Part shown: in pieces, positions 51,177 to 59,821 of the stretch
How positions within the stretch are numbered: position 1 is the stretch's first letter
Layout: each line of letters begins with the position of its first letter
Assembly (NCBI RefSeq): GCF_001969265.1
Contig: NZ_CP019304.1
Location: 2,170,001 to 2,234,000, forward strand
Direction of reading: 5' to 3'
Length of the DNA stretch: 64,000 bases
DNA from: Arthrobacter sp. QXT-31
GTDB taxonomy: Bacteria; Actinomycetota; Actinomycetes; Actinomycetales; Micrococcaceae
Notes under the pieces: model-generated
What the model was told of the DNA's origin: nothing
The model's database searches: none
What the model saw: only the letters and a program-made list of their open reading frames with translations
Translations under genes and position numbers: made by a program

Positions 51177-52208
51177 GTGGCCGGAGTCACTCTTCAAACC
51201 ATCGCCGACAAGGTCGGCGTGTCGCGGATGACCGTATCAAATGCATTCTCCCGTCCGGACCAGCTCTCGCCCGCTCTCCGGGAGAAGATTTTTGCTGTTG
51301 CGGACAGCCTTGGGTACACGGGCCCCGACCCGGCGGCTCGGGCCCTTAAGCGCGGGAGCACGGGGGCGTTCGGGCTCCTTATTCCGTCTTCGCTTCCCTT
51401 CGCTTTTCAGACCCAGGTCAGAACCGAATTTCTTTCTGCGGTTGCCGCCGAACTCGCCTCGACAGGGCTGGCCATGACACTGCTGCCCTCCACTGGCAAT
51501 GAAGCGGGCACGGCAGAAGTTGTGCCCGCCCGCGATGTCGCGGTCGACGGAGTGATTGTCTACGGTTGCCCCCCGGGCTCCGAGGCAGTCAAGTGCGTAC
51601 GTGCCCGAGGCATTCCGCTGGTCTACGTCGATCAGGAACCCGTCGAGACAATCCCAAGCGTAAATCTGGACAATTATGGCGGTGCCTACTCTGCTGCCAG
51701 CCACCTGACGGACTTGGGGCACCGGGATGTCGGCATACTCACCTTCCGGACCGATGCACGCTCTCTCCCGCGTTATACCGAGAGCGAGCGGGAACGCGGA
51801 TGGAGGGATGCGCTGGCGGCCGCCGGCGTCACACCGGTAGAAGCCACTGTGCTGGGAGACAGCAGCGACCAGGGGCTGGAAGTTGCGCGCCGGATGCTTG
51901 AGGAAAACCCCGGACTGACGGCTGTCCTGTGCTACTCGGACCTCATTGGAGAGTCTGTGTATGCGGCTGCCGCAGCCACCGGGCGTCGGATTCCGTTCGA
52001 TCTGTCTGTAGTCGGCTTCGATGACAGCCCAACTGCCCGTTTGCTGAGCCCCCCGCTCACCACGGTGCACCAGGATGTTTTCGCCAAGGGGACGGTCGCG
52101 GTGGCGGCCATGACCACTGCCGTGCGGAGGCAGCGCTCACCGGGCGGAGACAAACACGTCATCCTTCCTGCACCTCTTGTTGTCCGCGGCAGCACGTCTG
52201 CGCCATAG
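51177..52208 (+). CDS. LacI-family transcriptional regulator
   Basis: A 343-residue regulator. The N-terminal helix-turn-helix is VTLQTIADKVGVSRMTVSNA and the hinge follows at about 50-60 (DPAARALKRGSTGAFG). The periplasmic-binding-protein-like domain includes VDGVIVYGCPPGSEAV and FDLSVVGFDDSPTARLLSPP with TTVHQD. GTG 51177, preceded by GGACGGAG, fits the family start; TTG 51153 would add eight residues. It is divergent from the transporter operon and probably regulates it and the 60.8-53 kb operon in response to a sugar-like inducer (inference). Confidence 0.9.
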   Translation: MAGVTLQTIADKVGVSRMTVSNAFSRPDQLSPALREKIFAVADSLGYTGPDPAARALKRGSTGAFGLLIPSSLPFAFQTQVRTEFLSAVAAELASTGLAMTLLPSTGNEAGTAEVVPARDVAVDGVIVYGCPPGSEAVKCVRARGIPLVYVDQEPVETIPSVNLDNYGGAYSAASHLTDLGHRDVGILTFRTDARSLPRYTESERERGWRDALAAAGVTPVEATVLGDSSDQGLEVARRMLEENPGLTAVLCYSDLIGESVYAAAAATGRRIPFDLSVVGFDDSPTARLLSPPLTTVHQDVFAKGTVAVAAMTTAVRRQRSPGGDKHVILPAPLVVRGSTSAP

Positions 52209-52213
52209 TCGGG

Positions 52214-52903
52214 TTAGGTTGCCCTCGTCGTGAGGGCTTGCGGGGCTGACTCCATGGCGCGTCTCGCGCCCGCCGAATCACCTTTTGCCACGGCCGTGAA
52301 GACGGCCTCATGGTGTTCGATCACCTGCCTCCGGTGGGCCGGTAAGGCGAAACGTTCATCGCGGACAGCTTGCAGCAGGTAGCCCATTTCGCGGGTCAGG
52401 CCGGGAAGAAAGGCATTGCCTGCCGACTGCAGGAGAGCCTTGTGGAAGACCAGGTCTTCGCTGACGAGGGCTTCGACGTCCCCGCAGGCCTCTGCCTCCT
52501 CCATCCTGAGCAGTGATGCGCGCATCAGGTCGAGGTCGTTCTCGCTGCGGCGGACAGCAGCCAGCTCTGCGGCGCCGGCCTCGAGCAGGGTGCGCAGCTC
52601 CAGCACCGAACCAACCAGGGAGTCCGACAGCCCGCGCGACCCGCCGCTGTAGTGGGCGCGTTGTATTGCCCCAAAACTGGTCCACTCTTCGGTCGGGTTC
52701 ACAAATGTACCCTGCCCTCGCCTGATGGTTACAACGTTTTGAACGCAGAGGATCCTGATCGCCTCCCTGACCGTCAGTCGGCTCACCTTGGATGTTCGTG
52801 CAATTTCTGCCTCGCAGGGCAGGGGCTCATGCGGCCGCAGTTCTTCCGCGGCGATGCGGTTCAACAACTCATTTGCTACACCGTCCGCAAGGTATGTATT
52901 CAC
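52214..52903 (-). CDS. GntR-family regulator, FCD subfamily
   Basis: A 229-residue regulator with helix-turn-helix EIARTSKVSRLTVREAIRIL, wing VVTIRRGQGTFVNP, and an FCD ligand domain (LELRTLLEAGAAELAAVRRS, EDLVFHKALLQSAGNAFL). It is separated from the upstream MFS gene by a strong terminator, so it has its own promoter. Its 3' end is 5 bases from the convergent LacI gene end. It is the second GntR of the regulon, and which of the two binds the TGTCGACA-type motifs is unknown. Confidence 0.89.
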   Translation of the reverse strand: MNTYLADGVANELLNRIAAEELRPHEPLPCEAEIARTSKVSRLTVREAIRILCVQNVVTIRRGQGTFVNPTEEWTSFGAIQRAHYSGGSRGLSDSLVGSVLELRTLLEAGAAELAAVRRSENDLDLMRASLLRMEEAEACGDVEALVSEDLVFHKALLQSAGNAFLPGLTREMGYLLQAVRDERFALPAHRRQVIEHHEAVFTAVAKGDSAGARRAMESAPQALTTRAT

Positions 52904-52945
52904 AGCTGCTCCGGGTGGTCGGCGCTCCCAAAGGACACGCCACCG

Positions 52946-52992
52946 AAAAAGGCCGCCCCTGACACCGGCGGGGGTGCCGATGCCAGGGGCGG
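52946..52992 (-). terminator. Rho-independent terminator of the enzyme/MHS operon
   Basis: On the minus strand CCGCCCCTG (52992-52984) and CAGGGGCGG (52961-52953) pair in the outer stem, with an inner CACC/GGTG pairing, followed by CCTTTTT. It lies just after the MHS transporter gene. Confidence 0.8.
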
Positions 52993-53004
52993 TCCTGGCT
53001 CCTA

Positions 53005-54333
53005 TTAATCTGTAGCTGACTTGTCCTGGTCCATGGCGGCGTGGCCCCGGAGAGACAACAGTGCCGTCAGCCCGACCACGCAGGCTGCGAGGACGAAGTA
53101 GTACGGGGACCGCAGATCGCCGGTCAGGTTGACCAGAAGGGCGGCAGCGAGCGGCGCGGTGCCTCCCGCGATCAGCACTGAGAGGTTGGTCGCCAAGGCG
53201 GTTCCGGTGTACCGGACCTCATCCGGGAAGAGCCTCGGGGTGAGGGTGAAAGATGCGACCTGGAGGAAGGCCATGTTCACCATGATGAGCGCATAAGCGG
53301 CCGTGGCAATGGCCAGGTTGCCGAGGTTCATCAGTGCCAGGGCGGGGTAGGTGAGAACTGCGTAGCCGATGACGCCGATGAGGGCGACTTTCATGACGCC
53401 GATGCGGTCTGCGAGGCGGCCCGTGAATGGCATGAGGAGGACGGCGAAGAGCGTGACTCCGGCGGTGATCCAGAATACGGCGCGGTTGGGGTAGTGCAGG
53501 TTTGCCACGAGGTAGATGGCGATGAACGTTGAACCGATATAGGCGGCACCCTGGACGGCGATTCCGATGCCGATGGCTTTCAGCAACGCTCCAGGGTCGG
53601 AGCGAAGTGCGGTAACCAGCGGGAAGGCGTGCTTGCCGCTGTGCTTGACGTCCCGGTCAATATCGGGGAGCTTCCGGCGGACGACGTAGCAGATGATGGT
53701 CAGGGGCAGGCCGATGAGGAACGGGATGCGCCATCCCCACCCGCTGAGGGCTTCGTCGCTGAGCAGTCCCGCGACGATGCCCACCGCCGCGGAGGCAATA
53801 GCGAAGCCGCCGTTGGTTCCCATGGGTATGAAGGCGCCGTAGCGTGCCCGCTTGCCCGCGGGGGCGTTTTCCGAGATGACCGTCGCGGCTCCGCCGACCT
53901 CGCCGCCCGCAAAGAACCCTTGGGCCAGACGCACGATCAGGAGAAGAATGGGGGCGAGAATGCCGACCAGCGAGTATGTGGGCAGCAGGCCGACGGCCGT
54001 GTTGGCGAGCCCGATTCCGATGATGGTGATCAGCAGGGCTTTGCGCCGGCCGAACCGGTCCCCGACCCATCCGAACACGATTCCGCCCAGGGGCCGCACC
54101 ACGTAGGAGAGGGCGAAGACGGCAAGGGTGGACAGCAGCGCCGCGACCGGGTCCTGGGTGGGGAAGAAAAGCGGGGCGATGATGGTCGCCACGTAGCCGT
54201 ACAGGGCGTAGTCGTAATACTCAATGAGCGTACCGACACCGCTGGCCACCATGACGCGGCGTACGGCTGACGGGCTGAGCCTGTCGGATCCGGCGCTTAC
54301 CTTCTGCGTAGTGTGTTGATCTTGGAGCATCAT
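53005..54333 (-). CDS. MFS transporter, metabolite:H+ symporter (MHS) family
   Basis: A 442-residue permease with about 12 helices. The loop after helix 2, VVRPLGGIVFGWVGDRFGRR, is the MHS signature, and GTLIEYYDYALYGYVATIIA is the typical first helix. The family imports carboxylates and related compounds (citrate, shikimate, proline/betaine, aromatic acids). ATG 54333 is immediately followed by ATG 54330; either may be used. It is the last gene of the enzyme operon, before the terminator, and probably imports the operon's substrate or an ester of it. Confidence 0.91.
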   Translation of the reverse strand: MMLQDQHTTQKVSAGSDRLSPSAVRRVMVASGVGTLIEYYDYALYGYVATIIAPLFFPTQDPVAALLSTLAVFALSYVVRPLGGIVFGWVGDRFGRRKALLITIIGIGLANTAVGLLPTYSLVGILAPILLLIVRLAQGFFAGGEVGGAATVISENAPAGKRARYGAFIPMGTNGGFAIASAAVGIVAGLLSDEALSGWGWRIPFLIGLPLTIICYVVRRKLPDIDRDVKHSGKHAFPLVTALRSDPGALLKAIGIGIAVQGAAYIGSTFIAIYLVANLHYPNRAVFWITAGVTLFAVLLMPFTGRLADRIGVMKVALIGVIGYAVLTYPALALMNLGNLAIATAAYALIMVNMAFLQVASFTLTPRLFPDEVRYTGTALATNLSVLIAGGTAPLAAALLVNLTGDLRSPYYFVLAACVVGLTALLSLRGHAAMDQDKSATD

Positions 54334-54364
54334 TGCTCTGTGCCTTTCGTGTGGTGACCGGGCG

Positions 54365-55543
54365 TTATTCGATGCCGGCGGTAGCGAGCAGGAGCCGCAT
54401 GCGGTGGGCGGCAAGGTCCGGATCAGGGAAAAGGCCGAGCTGGTCGGCGCCGACAAACAGGTCGGTGAGGTGCTGGAGGGACCGGCACCCTTCACGGCCT
54501 GTGACCTGGCGGAAATGGTTCTGGTGGCCGGAGAGCCATGCGATGAACACGGTTCCGGTCTTGTAGCGGTCGGCAGGGGGTTCGAACATTTTAACGGCGA
54601 AAGGGATGGTGCTGTTCATGACTTCCCGGAAACGGTTCTCGTCGCCCTTGTCCAATGCTGCGAAGGCCTGGGAGGCGATGGGGCCGATGGGGTCCAGCAC
54701 GCCGAGCAGACCATGGGAGTGGGTTTTCCCGTTGCCGAGGAGGAGATCAGTGTAGCCGTAGTCGTCACCGGTGAAAACTTCAACGTCGGCCGGGACGAGG
54801 GAACGGAACTCCTCTTCGAAGGCCGCGTCGAGGAGGCTGAACTTGACGCCGCGGACCTTGCCGGGGTCTTCGGCGAGCATGGTCAGCACCACGCGCATGG
54901 CTTCGCGGGGGTCGTCGTGTCCCCAGTAGCCGCGCAGGCTGGGGTCGAAGACGGTTCCGAGCCAGTGGACGATGACGGGCTTGGTTGCCTTGGCCAGGAC
55001 GCGGCGGTAGACCTCCAGGTAGTCGTCCTCGCTGCGGGCCGCCCCGACGAGGGCGTGCGAGGCCCGCAGAACAGCGGCACTTCCGCAGGACTCGACGAAC
55101 TCCACCTGTTCGAGGTACGCGTCAATGATCTCGTCGAGGGACGGGGCGATGCTGGTGAGTTGGTCGGTGCCGGCGCCGGAGACGATGGCCCCGCCGGCTT
55201 CACGTGCGGCGTCGTTACCGTAGCGGATCAGGTCCTTCGCCTGGGCCCAGTCCAGGCCGCCGGCACCCCGCTCCGAAGTGTCCATGCCCTCTGCGATGCC
55301 GATGCCGTAGCTGAAGAGGTGCTTGCGGAAGGCGATGGTTGCCTCCCAGTCGATGGGTGCCAGGATGCCGGGCTGGTACTCGGCCCGGACGTCGGCGACG
55401 ACGTGGGCAGCAGCATAGACGGACCGGGAGGTGAACGGGGCGGGGTGGCGTTCAAAGACAGCCGGTTCCTGCATGGAGTGAGTGACGAGCGACCCGTCGG
55501 CGTTGGGGATCCGGATCGTTGTGTTCAGGGGTGTGATTGTCAC
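54365..55543 (-). CDS. DUF993 / dihydrodipicolinate-synthase-like protein
   Basis: A 392-residue TIM-barrel protein recognised as DUF993, distantly related to dihydrodipicolinate synthase and other pyruvate aldolases. Visible blocks: APIDWEATIAFRKHLFSYGI, AEGMDTSERGAGGLDWAQAK, KPVIVHWLGTVFDP, KVRGVKFSLLDAAFEEEFRS and VFTGDDYGYTDLLLGNGKTH. The lysine in VKFSLLD is positioned like the Schiff-base lysine of the family (inference). DUF993 genes often lie in sugar or polyol catabolic clusters. It follows the CaiB-type gene by 38 bases and may perform a carbon-carbon cleavage. Confidence 0.82.
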   Translation of the reverse strand: MTITPLNTTIRIPNADGSLVTHSMQEPAVFERHPAPFTSRSVYAAAHVVADVRAEYQPGILAPIDWEATIAFRKHLFSYGIGIAEGMDTSERGAGGLDWAQAKDLIRYGNDAAREAGGAIVSGAGTDQLTSIAPSLDEIIDAYLEQVEFVESCGSAAVLRASHALVGAARSEDDYLEVYRRVLAKATKPVIVHWLGTVFDPSLRGYWGHDDPREAMRVVLTMLAEDPGKVRGVKFSLLDAAFEEEFRSLVPADVEVFTGDDYGYTDLLLGNGKTHSHGLLGVLDPIGPIASQAFAALDKGDENRFREVMNSTIPFAVKMFEPPADRYKTGTVFIAWLSGHQNHFRQVTGREGCRSLQHLTDLFVGADQLGLFPDPDLAAHRMRLLLATAGIE

Positions 55544-55581
55544 GGTTTCGCTTTCTGATTCTGGGCTTGGATGGAGGTGGC

Positions 55582-56832
55582 TTACCAGGCGGGGTCGGCG
55601 CCGGATTTCTGGTCGTCAAGTTCCCGGCCTATGACGCCGTTTTTCTTGAGCCGGGCGATGTTGTCATCGTCGAAGCCTGCCTGGGTGAGGACGGCGTCGT
55701 TGTGCTCGCCGAGGGTTGGGGGAAGGAGCCGGACGCGCCCCGGTGTGTCCGAGAGCTTGACGGGCATGCCGACAAGCTTGACGTCACCGACGCCGGGAAT
55801 CCGGGCTTCCAGCACCATTTCGTTGTGCAGTACCTGCGGATCACTGAACACCTCGGCGTACTCGTTGACCGGGGCCGCGAGAACATCCTCTGCTTCGTAC
55901 CGGGCAATGAGGTCGTCCCGGTCGTAGCGCAGGCTGGCCTCGCGGATGATCCTCGTTGTTTCCTCGGTGTGCGCGAGCAGCCCTTCGTTGGTCTGGAACC
56001 GTTCGTCCAGCACGATGTCCGGTGCCAGGCCGAGGGCTGTCGCACATTGCTGCCACGGGCGGGGGATGTAAAACTCGCCAATGAGGGTCAGCCACTTCCC
56101 GTCCCGGCATTGGTAGGTGCCGTACAGGGCGGTGTTGTGCGCGTGTGCGATGCCGGCGGTCGGGCGGGGGTACTCCTGGCCGTGGGTCAGGTAGGTCGTC
56201 CCTTCCTGCAGGTGAGAGGCGACGGCGGCGTTGAGGAGGCAGCTGTCAACAACCTGCCCGCGCCCTGTCCGTTCACGCGCGGCCAGGGCGATCATCATGC
56301 CCTGCGCGAACTGCATCGAGGCCAGGTAGTCGATCATGAACGTTCCCGAGGGTGTCGGGGGCCCGTCGACGGCGCCGGTCAGTGCCATCAGGCCCGAGAT
56401 GGCTTGGGCGGCGAGGTCCTGGCCGCGGCGTTGTGCGTAGGGGCCGGTCTGGCCGTAGCCGGATGCGTAGGCGACGATGATGCGCGGGTTGACCTCCGAC
56501 AGGTCGTCCCAGCCGAGCCCGAGCTTGTCCATGACGCCGGGGCGGAAGTTGCTGGCCACGATGTCGGCGTCTTTGGCCAGGTCCAGGATAAGTTGGCGTC
56601 CTTCCGGATTCTTGAGGTCCACGGACAGGGACCGTTTGTTCCGGTTGGTAGCGGACCAATGGGGAGAGTAGCCGTTGATGGTGGGGAACTGCCGGCGGCC
56701 GATTTCGCCGGTGCCGATTCGCTCGATCTTGATCACGTCGGCTCCGAAATCGGCCAGCACCTGCGTGGCGCTGGGTCCCTGTTCGAGCTGGGTGAAGTCG
56801 AGGATCCGCACGCCTTCGAATGCGTCGGTCAT
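55582..56832 (-). CDS. CaiB/BaiF (family III) CoA-transferase
   Basis: A 416-residue CoA-transferase. It begins FEGVRILDFTQLEQGPSATQ + VLADFGADVIKIERIGTGEIGR, the family start, with VDLKNPEGRQLILDLAKDAD next and the region around NFRPGVMDKLGLGWDDL, where the catalytic Asp (D in VMDKLGLG) is expected. IVAYASGYGQTGPY is also typical. It transfers CoA between carboxylates through an aspartyl-CoA anhydride. ATG 56832 overlaps the TGA of the family I CoA-transferase gene (ATGA). Two unrelated CoA-transferases side by side suggest two acyl-CoA exchange steps. Confidence 0.91.
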   Translation of the reverse strand: MTDAFEGVRILDFTQLEQGPSATQVLADFGADVIKIERIGTGEIGRRQFPTINGYSPHWSATNRNKRSLSVDLKNPEGRQLILDLAKDADIVASNFRPGVMDKLGLGWDDLSEVNPRIIVAYASGYGQTGPYAQRRGQDLAAQAISGLMALTGAVDGPPTPSGTFMIDYLASMQFAQGMMIALAARERTGRGQVVDSCLLNAAVASHLQEGTTYLTHGQEYPRPTAGIAHAHNTALYGTYQCRDGKWLTLIGEFYIPRPWQQCATALGLAPDIVLDERFQTNEGLLAHTEETTRIIREASLRYDRDDLIARYEAEDVLAAPVNEYAEVFSDPQVLHNEMVLEARIPGVGDVKLVGMPVKLSDTPGRVRLLPPTLGEHNDAVLTQAGFDDDNIARLKKNGVIGRELDDQKSGADPAW

Positions 56833-58439
56833 TGCAGGACCTTCCTTCTGTTGTTTCTATCGGTTCGTTGTTTGGGTTGTGCCGGCCGTAGGACCAGGCC
56901 GGTCGGCTCGGGGCGGAAGAAGCGGGGTTCCATGTCCCGGATGCCGCGATCAATGTGTGGTGTGAAGGGCAACAGGCCGAGCACGTCGCGTTCGAGATCC
57001 ACTCCGGGAGCCGTCTCCGTCAGAGTCAGCCCCTGCTCACGAAGTTCGAAAACTGCCCTTTCGGTGACGTAGACGACGCGCTGCCCGTCGCGAATGGCCC
57101 GTGACGCCGAGAAGCTGACGGCATCGACGTCGTTGACGAATTTGGGGTAGCGGCCTTCCTGGACGACTTCGAGGTTGCCGTCATGTATCAGCGTCCGCAG
57201 TCCGCCGCCCGTGAAGGTTCCGCAAAAGACGACCGTTTTGGCCTTCTGGGAGATGTCGATGAAACCGCCGGGGCCGATGACCGTGTCGCCGGCCTTGGTG
57301 ACATTGACGTTCCCGTGCCGGTCGATCTGGGCGAAGGCCAGGCCCGCGAAATCGAGGGCGCCCCCGTCATAGAGGTCGAATTGGGCGCTCATGTCGATGA
57401 TCGCCGTGGGGTCGACGGCGGTCCCCGAGTCCAGTCCGATGCCGGGCACTCCCCCGTAGATACCCTGCTCTATCGTGAAGGTCACGTCGTCGATGAGACC
57501 TTCTTCATGCACGACATGGGAGATGCCATTGGCCATGCCGACTCCGAGGTTGGCCAAGGCACCAACCGAAAGCTCCCCTGCCGCCCGGCGGGCCACGATC
57601 TTGCGGTGGTCCAGTGCCATCGGGAGGACAACGCCGCCGGCCGGCGGCCGTGTCCCGGTCCGGGACGGGTCCATGTCCGTGATTGGAGTCTGTTTCGGGA
57701 AGTCGGTGAGGACGACATGATTGATAAGGACACCCGGTACCCGCACGCTGGCCCCCGGTAGCGTGCCGCGTGGGACGACCCGCTTTACTTCAGCAATCAC
57801 AACGCCGCCGGAATTGTGCGCTGCCTGGGCGATGGCAAGGTTGTCACTGAAGGCTGCCTCGTCCTCCATGGTCAGGTTGCCGTCTTCATCCGCCACGGAA
57901 GCCCTGATCAGGGCCACATCAACGTCAAAGGACGGGTAGTGAAGCCATTCACGGCCGCCAAGTTCGATGACCTCTGACAGGGAACCAATGGTTGAGTCGT
58001 TAAGCCGTCCTCCCGCCTGCCGGGGATCGACGTGGGTTTCAAGACCGATGTCCGTGGTGAGGCCGGGACGGCCGGCCGCGATCTCCCGGTAGAGCAGCGA
58101 GATCGTGCCTGCCGGCAAGGCGAAAGCCTCCACGGCGCCGTCGGCAATCATGCGCTGTTGCCGCGGGCTAAGGACGAAATGCGAGCCAATGAAGCGGCGG
58201 ACCAGACCGGGAACGGCCAGGTGGTCGGTTCCGCGTCCGGTGTGGTCGCCCAGGCCCATGACGTGAACGACGGTGAGCCCGTGCGGCGCCCCGTATTGCC
58301 GGTGCCGCCGTTCGACGGCGGCCAGGAGACCTTCCGGGACCTGGAGCAGGGACCCGCTGCCGCCGACGACGACCGTGGCGTCGTTGGCTATTAGGGCGGC
58401 GGCCTCATCGAGGCGCAGCATCAGGTCGGGGCGTTTCAC
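56829..58439 (-). CDS. Family I acyl-CoA:carboxylate CoA-transferase, fused subunits (YdiF type)
   Basis: A 536-residue CoA-transferase with both subunits in one chain. The alpha part begins LDEAAALIANDATVVVGGSG and contains GLTTDIGLETHVDPRQAGGR. The beta part has VTFTIEQGIYGGVPGIGLDS, in which the glutamate of EQG-xx-GG is the catalytic residue that forms a glutamyl-CoA thioester, then VNDVDAVSFSASRAIRDGQR. GTG 58439 overlaps the SDR stop codon (GTGA). It probably activates the operon's acid with CoA from acetyl- or succinyl-CoA (inference). Confidence 0.92.
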   Translation of the reverse strand: MKRPDLMLRLDEAAALIANDATVVVGGSGSLLQVPEGLLAAVERRHRQYGAPHGLTVVHVMGLGDHTGRGTDHLAVPGLVRRFIGSHFVLSPRQQRMIADGAVEAFALPAGTISLLYREIAAGRPGLTTDIGLETHVDPRQAGGRLNDSTIGSLSEVIELGGREWLHYPSFDVDVALIRASVADEDGNLTMEDEAAFSDNLAIAQAAHNSGGVVIAEVKRVVPRGTLPGASVRVPGVLINHVVLTDFPKQTPITDMDPSRTGTRPPAGGVVLPMALDHRKIVARRAAGELSVGALANLGVGMANGISHVVHEEGLIDDVTFTIEQGIYGGVPGIGLDSGTAVDPTAIIDMSAQFDLYDGGALDFAGLAFAQIDRHGNVNVTKAGDTVIGPGGFIDISQKAKTVVFCGTFTGGGLRTLIHDGNLEVVQEGRYPKFVNDVDAVSFSASRAIRDGQRVVYVTERAVFELREQGLTLTETAPGVDLERDVLGLLPFTPHIDRGIRDMEPRFFRPEPTGLVLRPAQPKQRTDRNNRRKVLQ

Positions 58440-59227
58440 AGCATCACATCTCCTCCACATACGTGGAGGCATTCGCCCGTTACGTATGCGGCGTCGGGTG
58501 AGAGAAGGAAGGAAGTGGCTGCGGCGACGTCTTCCGGCTTGCCGGGGCGCTGGAGCGGCACGGCGGCGATCCGCCTGGCCCTGGCAGCTCCGGGCACCTC
58601 TCCGCGGAGGGCGGACAGTGCAACGTCGGCACGCTCCCACAGCTCTGTATCCACGATTCCCGGGGCCACCGCGTTCACGCGGATGCCGCGTGGGGCGAGC
58701 TCCACGGCGAAGGACTTCACGAGGCTCAGCACCGCGGCCTTGGAAGCGGAATAGTGCGGGTAGAACGGCCCGGCGAGCCTGCCCTGAATCGAGGCGATCG
58801 CAACCACCGAGGGTGCCTCACTGGATCCGGGTTCGGCAGCGTCCATGCTTCGACCGGCGGTTTGCAGCGCGAATAGCAGTCCGCGGGCGTTGACGTCCAG
58901 GACGTCGTCCCATTCGTTTTGGGGCAGGTCGATTCCGCGCTGGAATGTCTGGATGCCGGCGTTGCAGACCAGCAGGTCGAAGGTCGTCCCGAACGCTTTG
59001 TTTGTGTGCTCGGGGAGTGCGGCCACGCTGTCGGCATCAAGGACGTCGACGTCCGCGGCGGCCGCGGACGGTCCGATGCTGCTCGCTACCTCCTGCGCCT
59101 TGGCAACATTCCGGTCGGTGACGAGAACCTGTGCCCCTTCCTCGGCAAGGCGCCGGGCAACGGCGGCTCCGATGCCTTGGCCGCCGCCGGTGACAACGGC
59201 GACCCGGCCGGCGTGTCGGGCGCTCAC
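58436..59227 (-). CDS. SDR family oxidoreductase
   Basis: A 263-residue short-chain dehydrogenase with TGGGQGIGAAVARRLAEEG, the Asp in VLVTDRN (NAD-type), LVCNAGIQTF, ASIQGRLAGPFYPHYSASKA and VAPGIVDTEL. GTG 59227 overlaps the TGA of the MaoC gene. The frame continues to 59518 only as a shadow. In a CoA-dependent pathway it could oxidise a 3-hydroxyacyl-CoA formed by the MaoC or crotonase-type hydratase (inference), or act on a free hydroxy acid. Confidence 0.9.
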   Translation of the reverse strand: MSARHAGRVAVVTGGGQGIGAAVARRLAEEGAQVLVTDRNVAKAQEVASSIGPSAAAADVDVLDADSVAALPEHTNKAFGTTFDLLVCNAGIQTFQRGIDLPQNEWDDVLDVNARGLLFALQTAGRSMDAAEPGSSEAPSVVAIASIQGRLAGPFYPHYSASKAAVLSLVKSFAVELAPRGIRVNAVAPGIVDTELWERADVALSALRGEVPGAARARRIAAVPLQRPGKPEDVAAATSFLLSPDAAYVTGECLHVCGGDVML

Positions 59228-59736
59228 TGGGCTACTCCGGCAGTATTTGCGGTGTGGCTGGCGGCGACGGCGGCCAGGGGTTCCTTGGAGCAGAGCAAGG
59301 CCTTCTTTCCCCGCTGCAGGATGTCGCCGCGCTGGTTGACCAGCTGTACGTCGAAGGTGGCAATTGCCTGGCCGGGTTTGCTGCGGCTGTCCCGCAGTTC
59401 TTCGATGACGTAGCCGACGAAGATGGTGTCGCCGACGAAGATCGGGTTGACGAAGCGCCAGTCGCCGATCCCGAGGAACGCGATAGCTGTCTGGCGGAGT
59501 TCTCCCGTCCGTGCCCACATGAGTCCGTGGGCGTAGGCGAGGCCGAGCATTCCGTGTGCGACGCGCTGGCCGAACTGGCTTGCATCCGCATATACGTCGG
59601 AAGTGTGCAGTTCAGAGAAGTCTCCCGTCAGGCCGGCGAAGCCAACCAGGTCAGCGTCGGTGATGGTCCTGCCAGGACTGCGGAATCGCATGCCGACGTG
59701 AAGGTCGTCGTAGGTGTAGCCGAGCGGCGTGCTCAT
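59224..59736 (-). CDS. MaoC-like (hot-dog fold) hydratase/dehydratase
   Basis: A 170-residue hot-dog-fold protein. The catalytic segment is LVGFAGLTGDFSELHTSDVY: the Asp and His of the usual GDxNPLH motif are kept, while Asn-Pro is Ser-Glu. VAHGMLGLAYAHGLM follows. It hydrates or dehydrates enoyl-CoA thioesters, or acts on mesaconyl- or methylmalyl-type CoA esters. GGAGG is 6 bases before ATG 59736; the longer frame is a shadow. It is coupled to the SDR gene by GTGA. Confidence 0.89.
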   Translation of the reverse strand: MSTPLGYTYDDLHVGMRFRSPGRTITDADLVGFAGLTGDFSELHTSDVYADASQFGQRVAHGMLGLAYAHGLMWARTGELRQTAIAFLGIGDWRFVNPIFVGDTIFVGYVIEELRDSRSKPGQAIATFDVQLVNQRGDILQRGKKALLCSKEPLAAVAASHTANTAGVAQ

Positions 59737-59821
59737 GGGGGTACCTCCGTGGAGAATGGTCGAGAGATTTTGTGACGAAAGAGCGGCGCTAGGAAGGCCT
59801 GTGGCGCTAAGGTTGGCCCGG

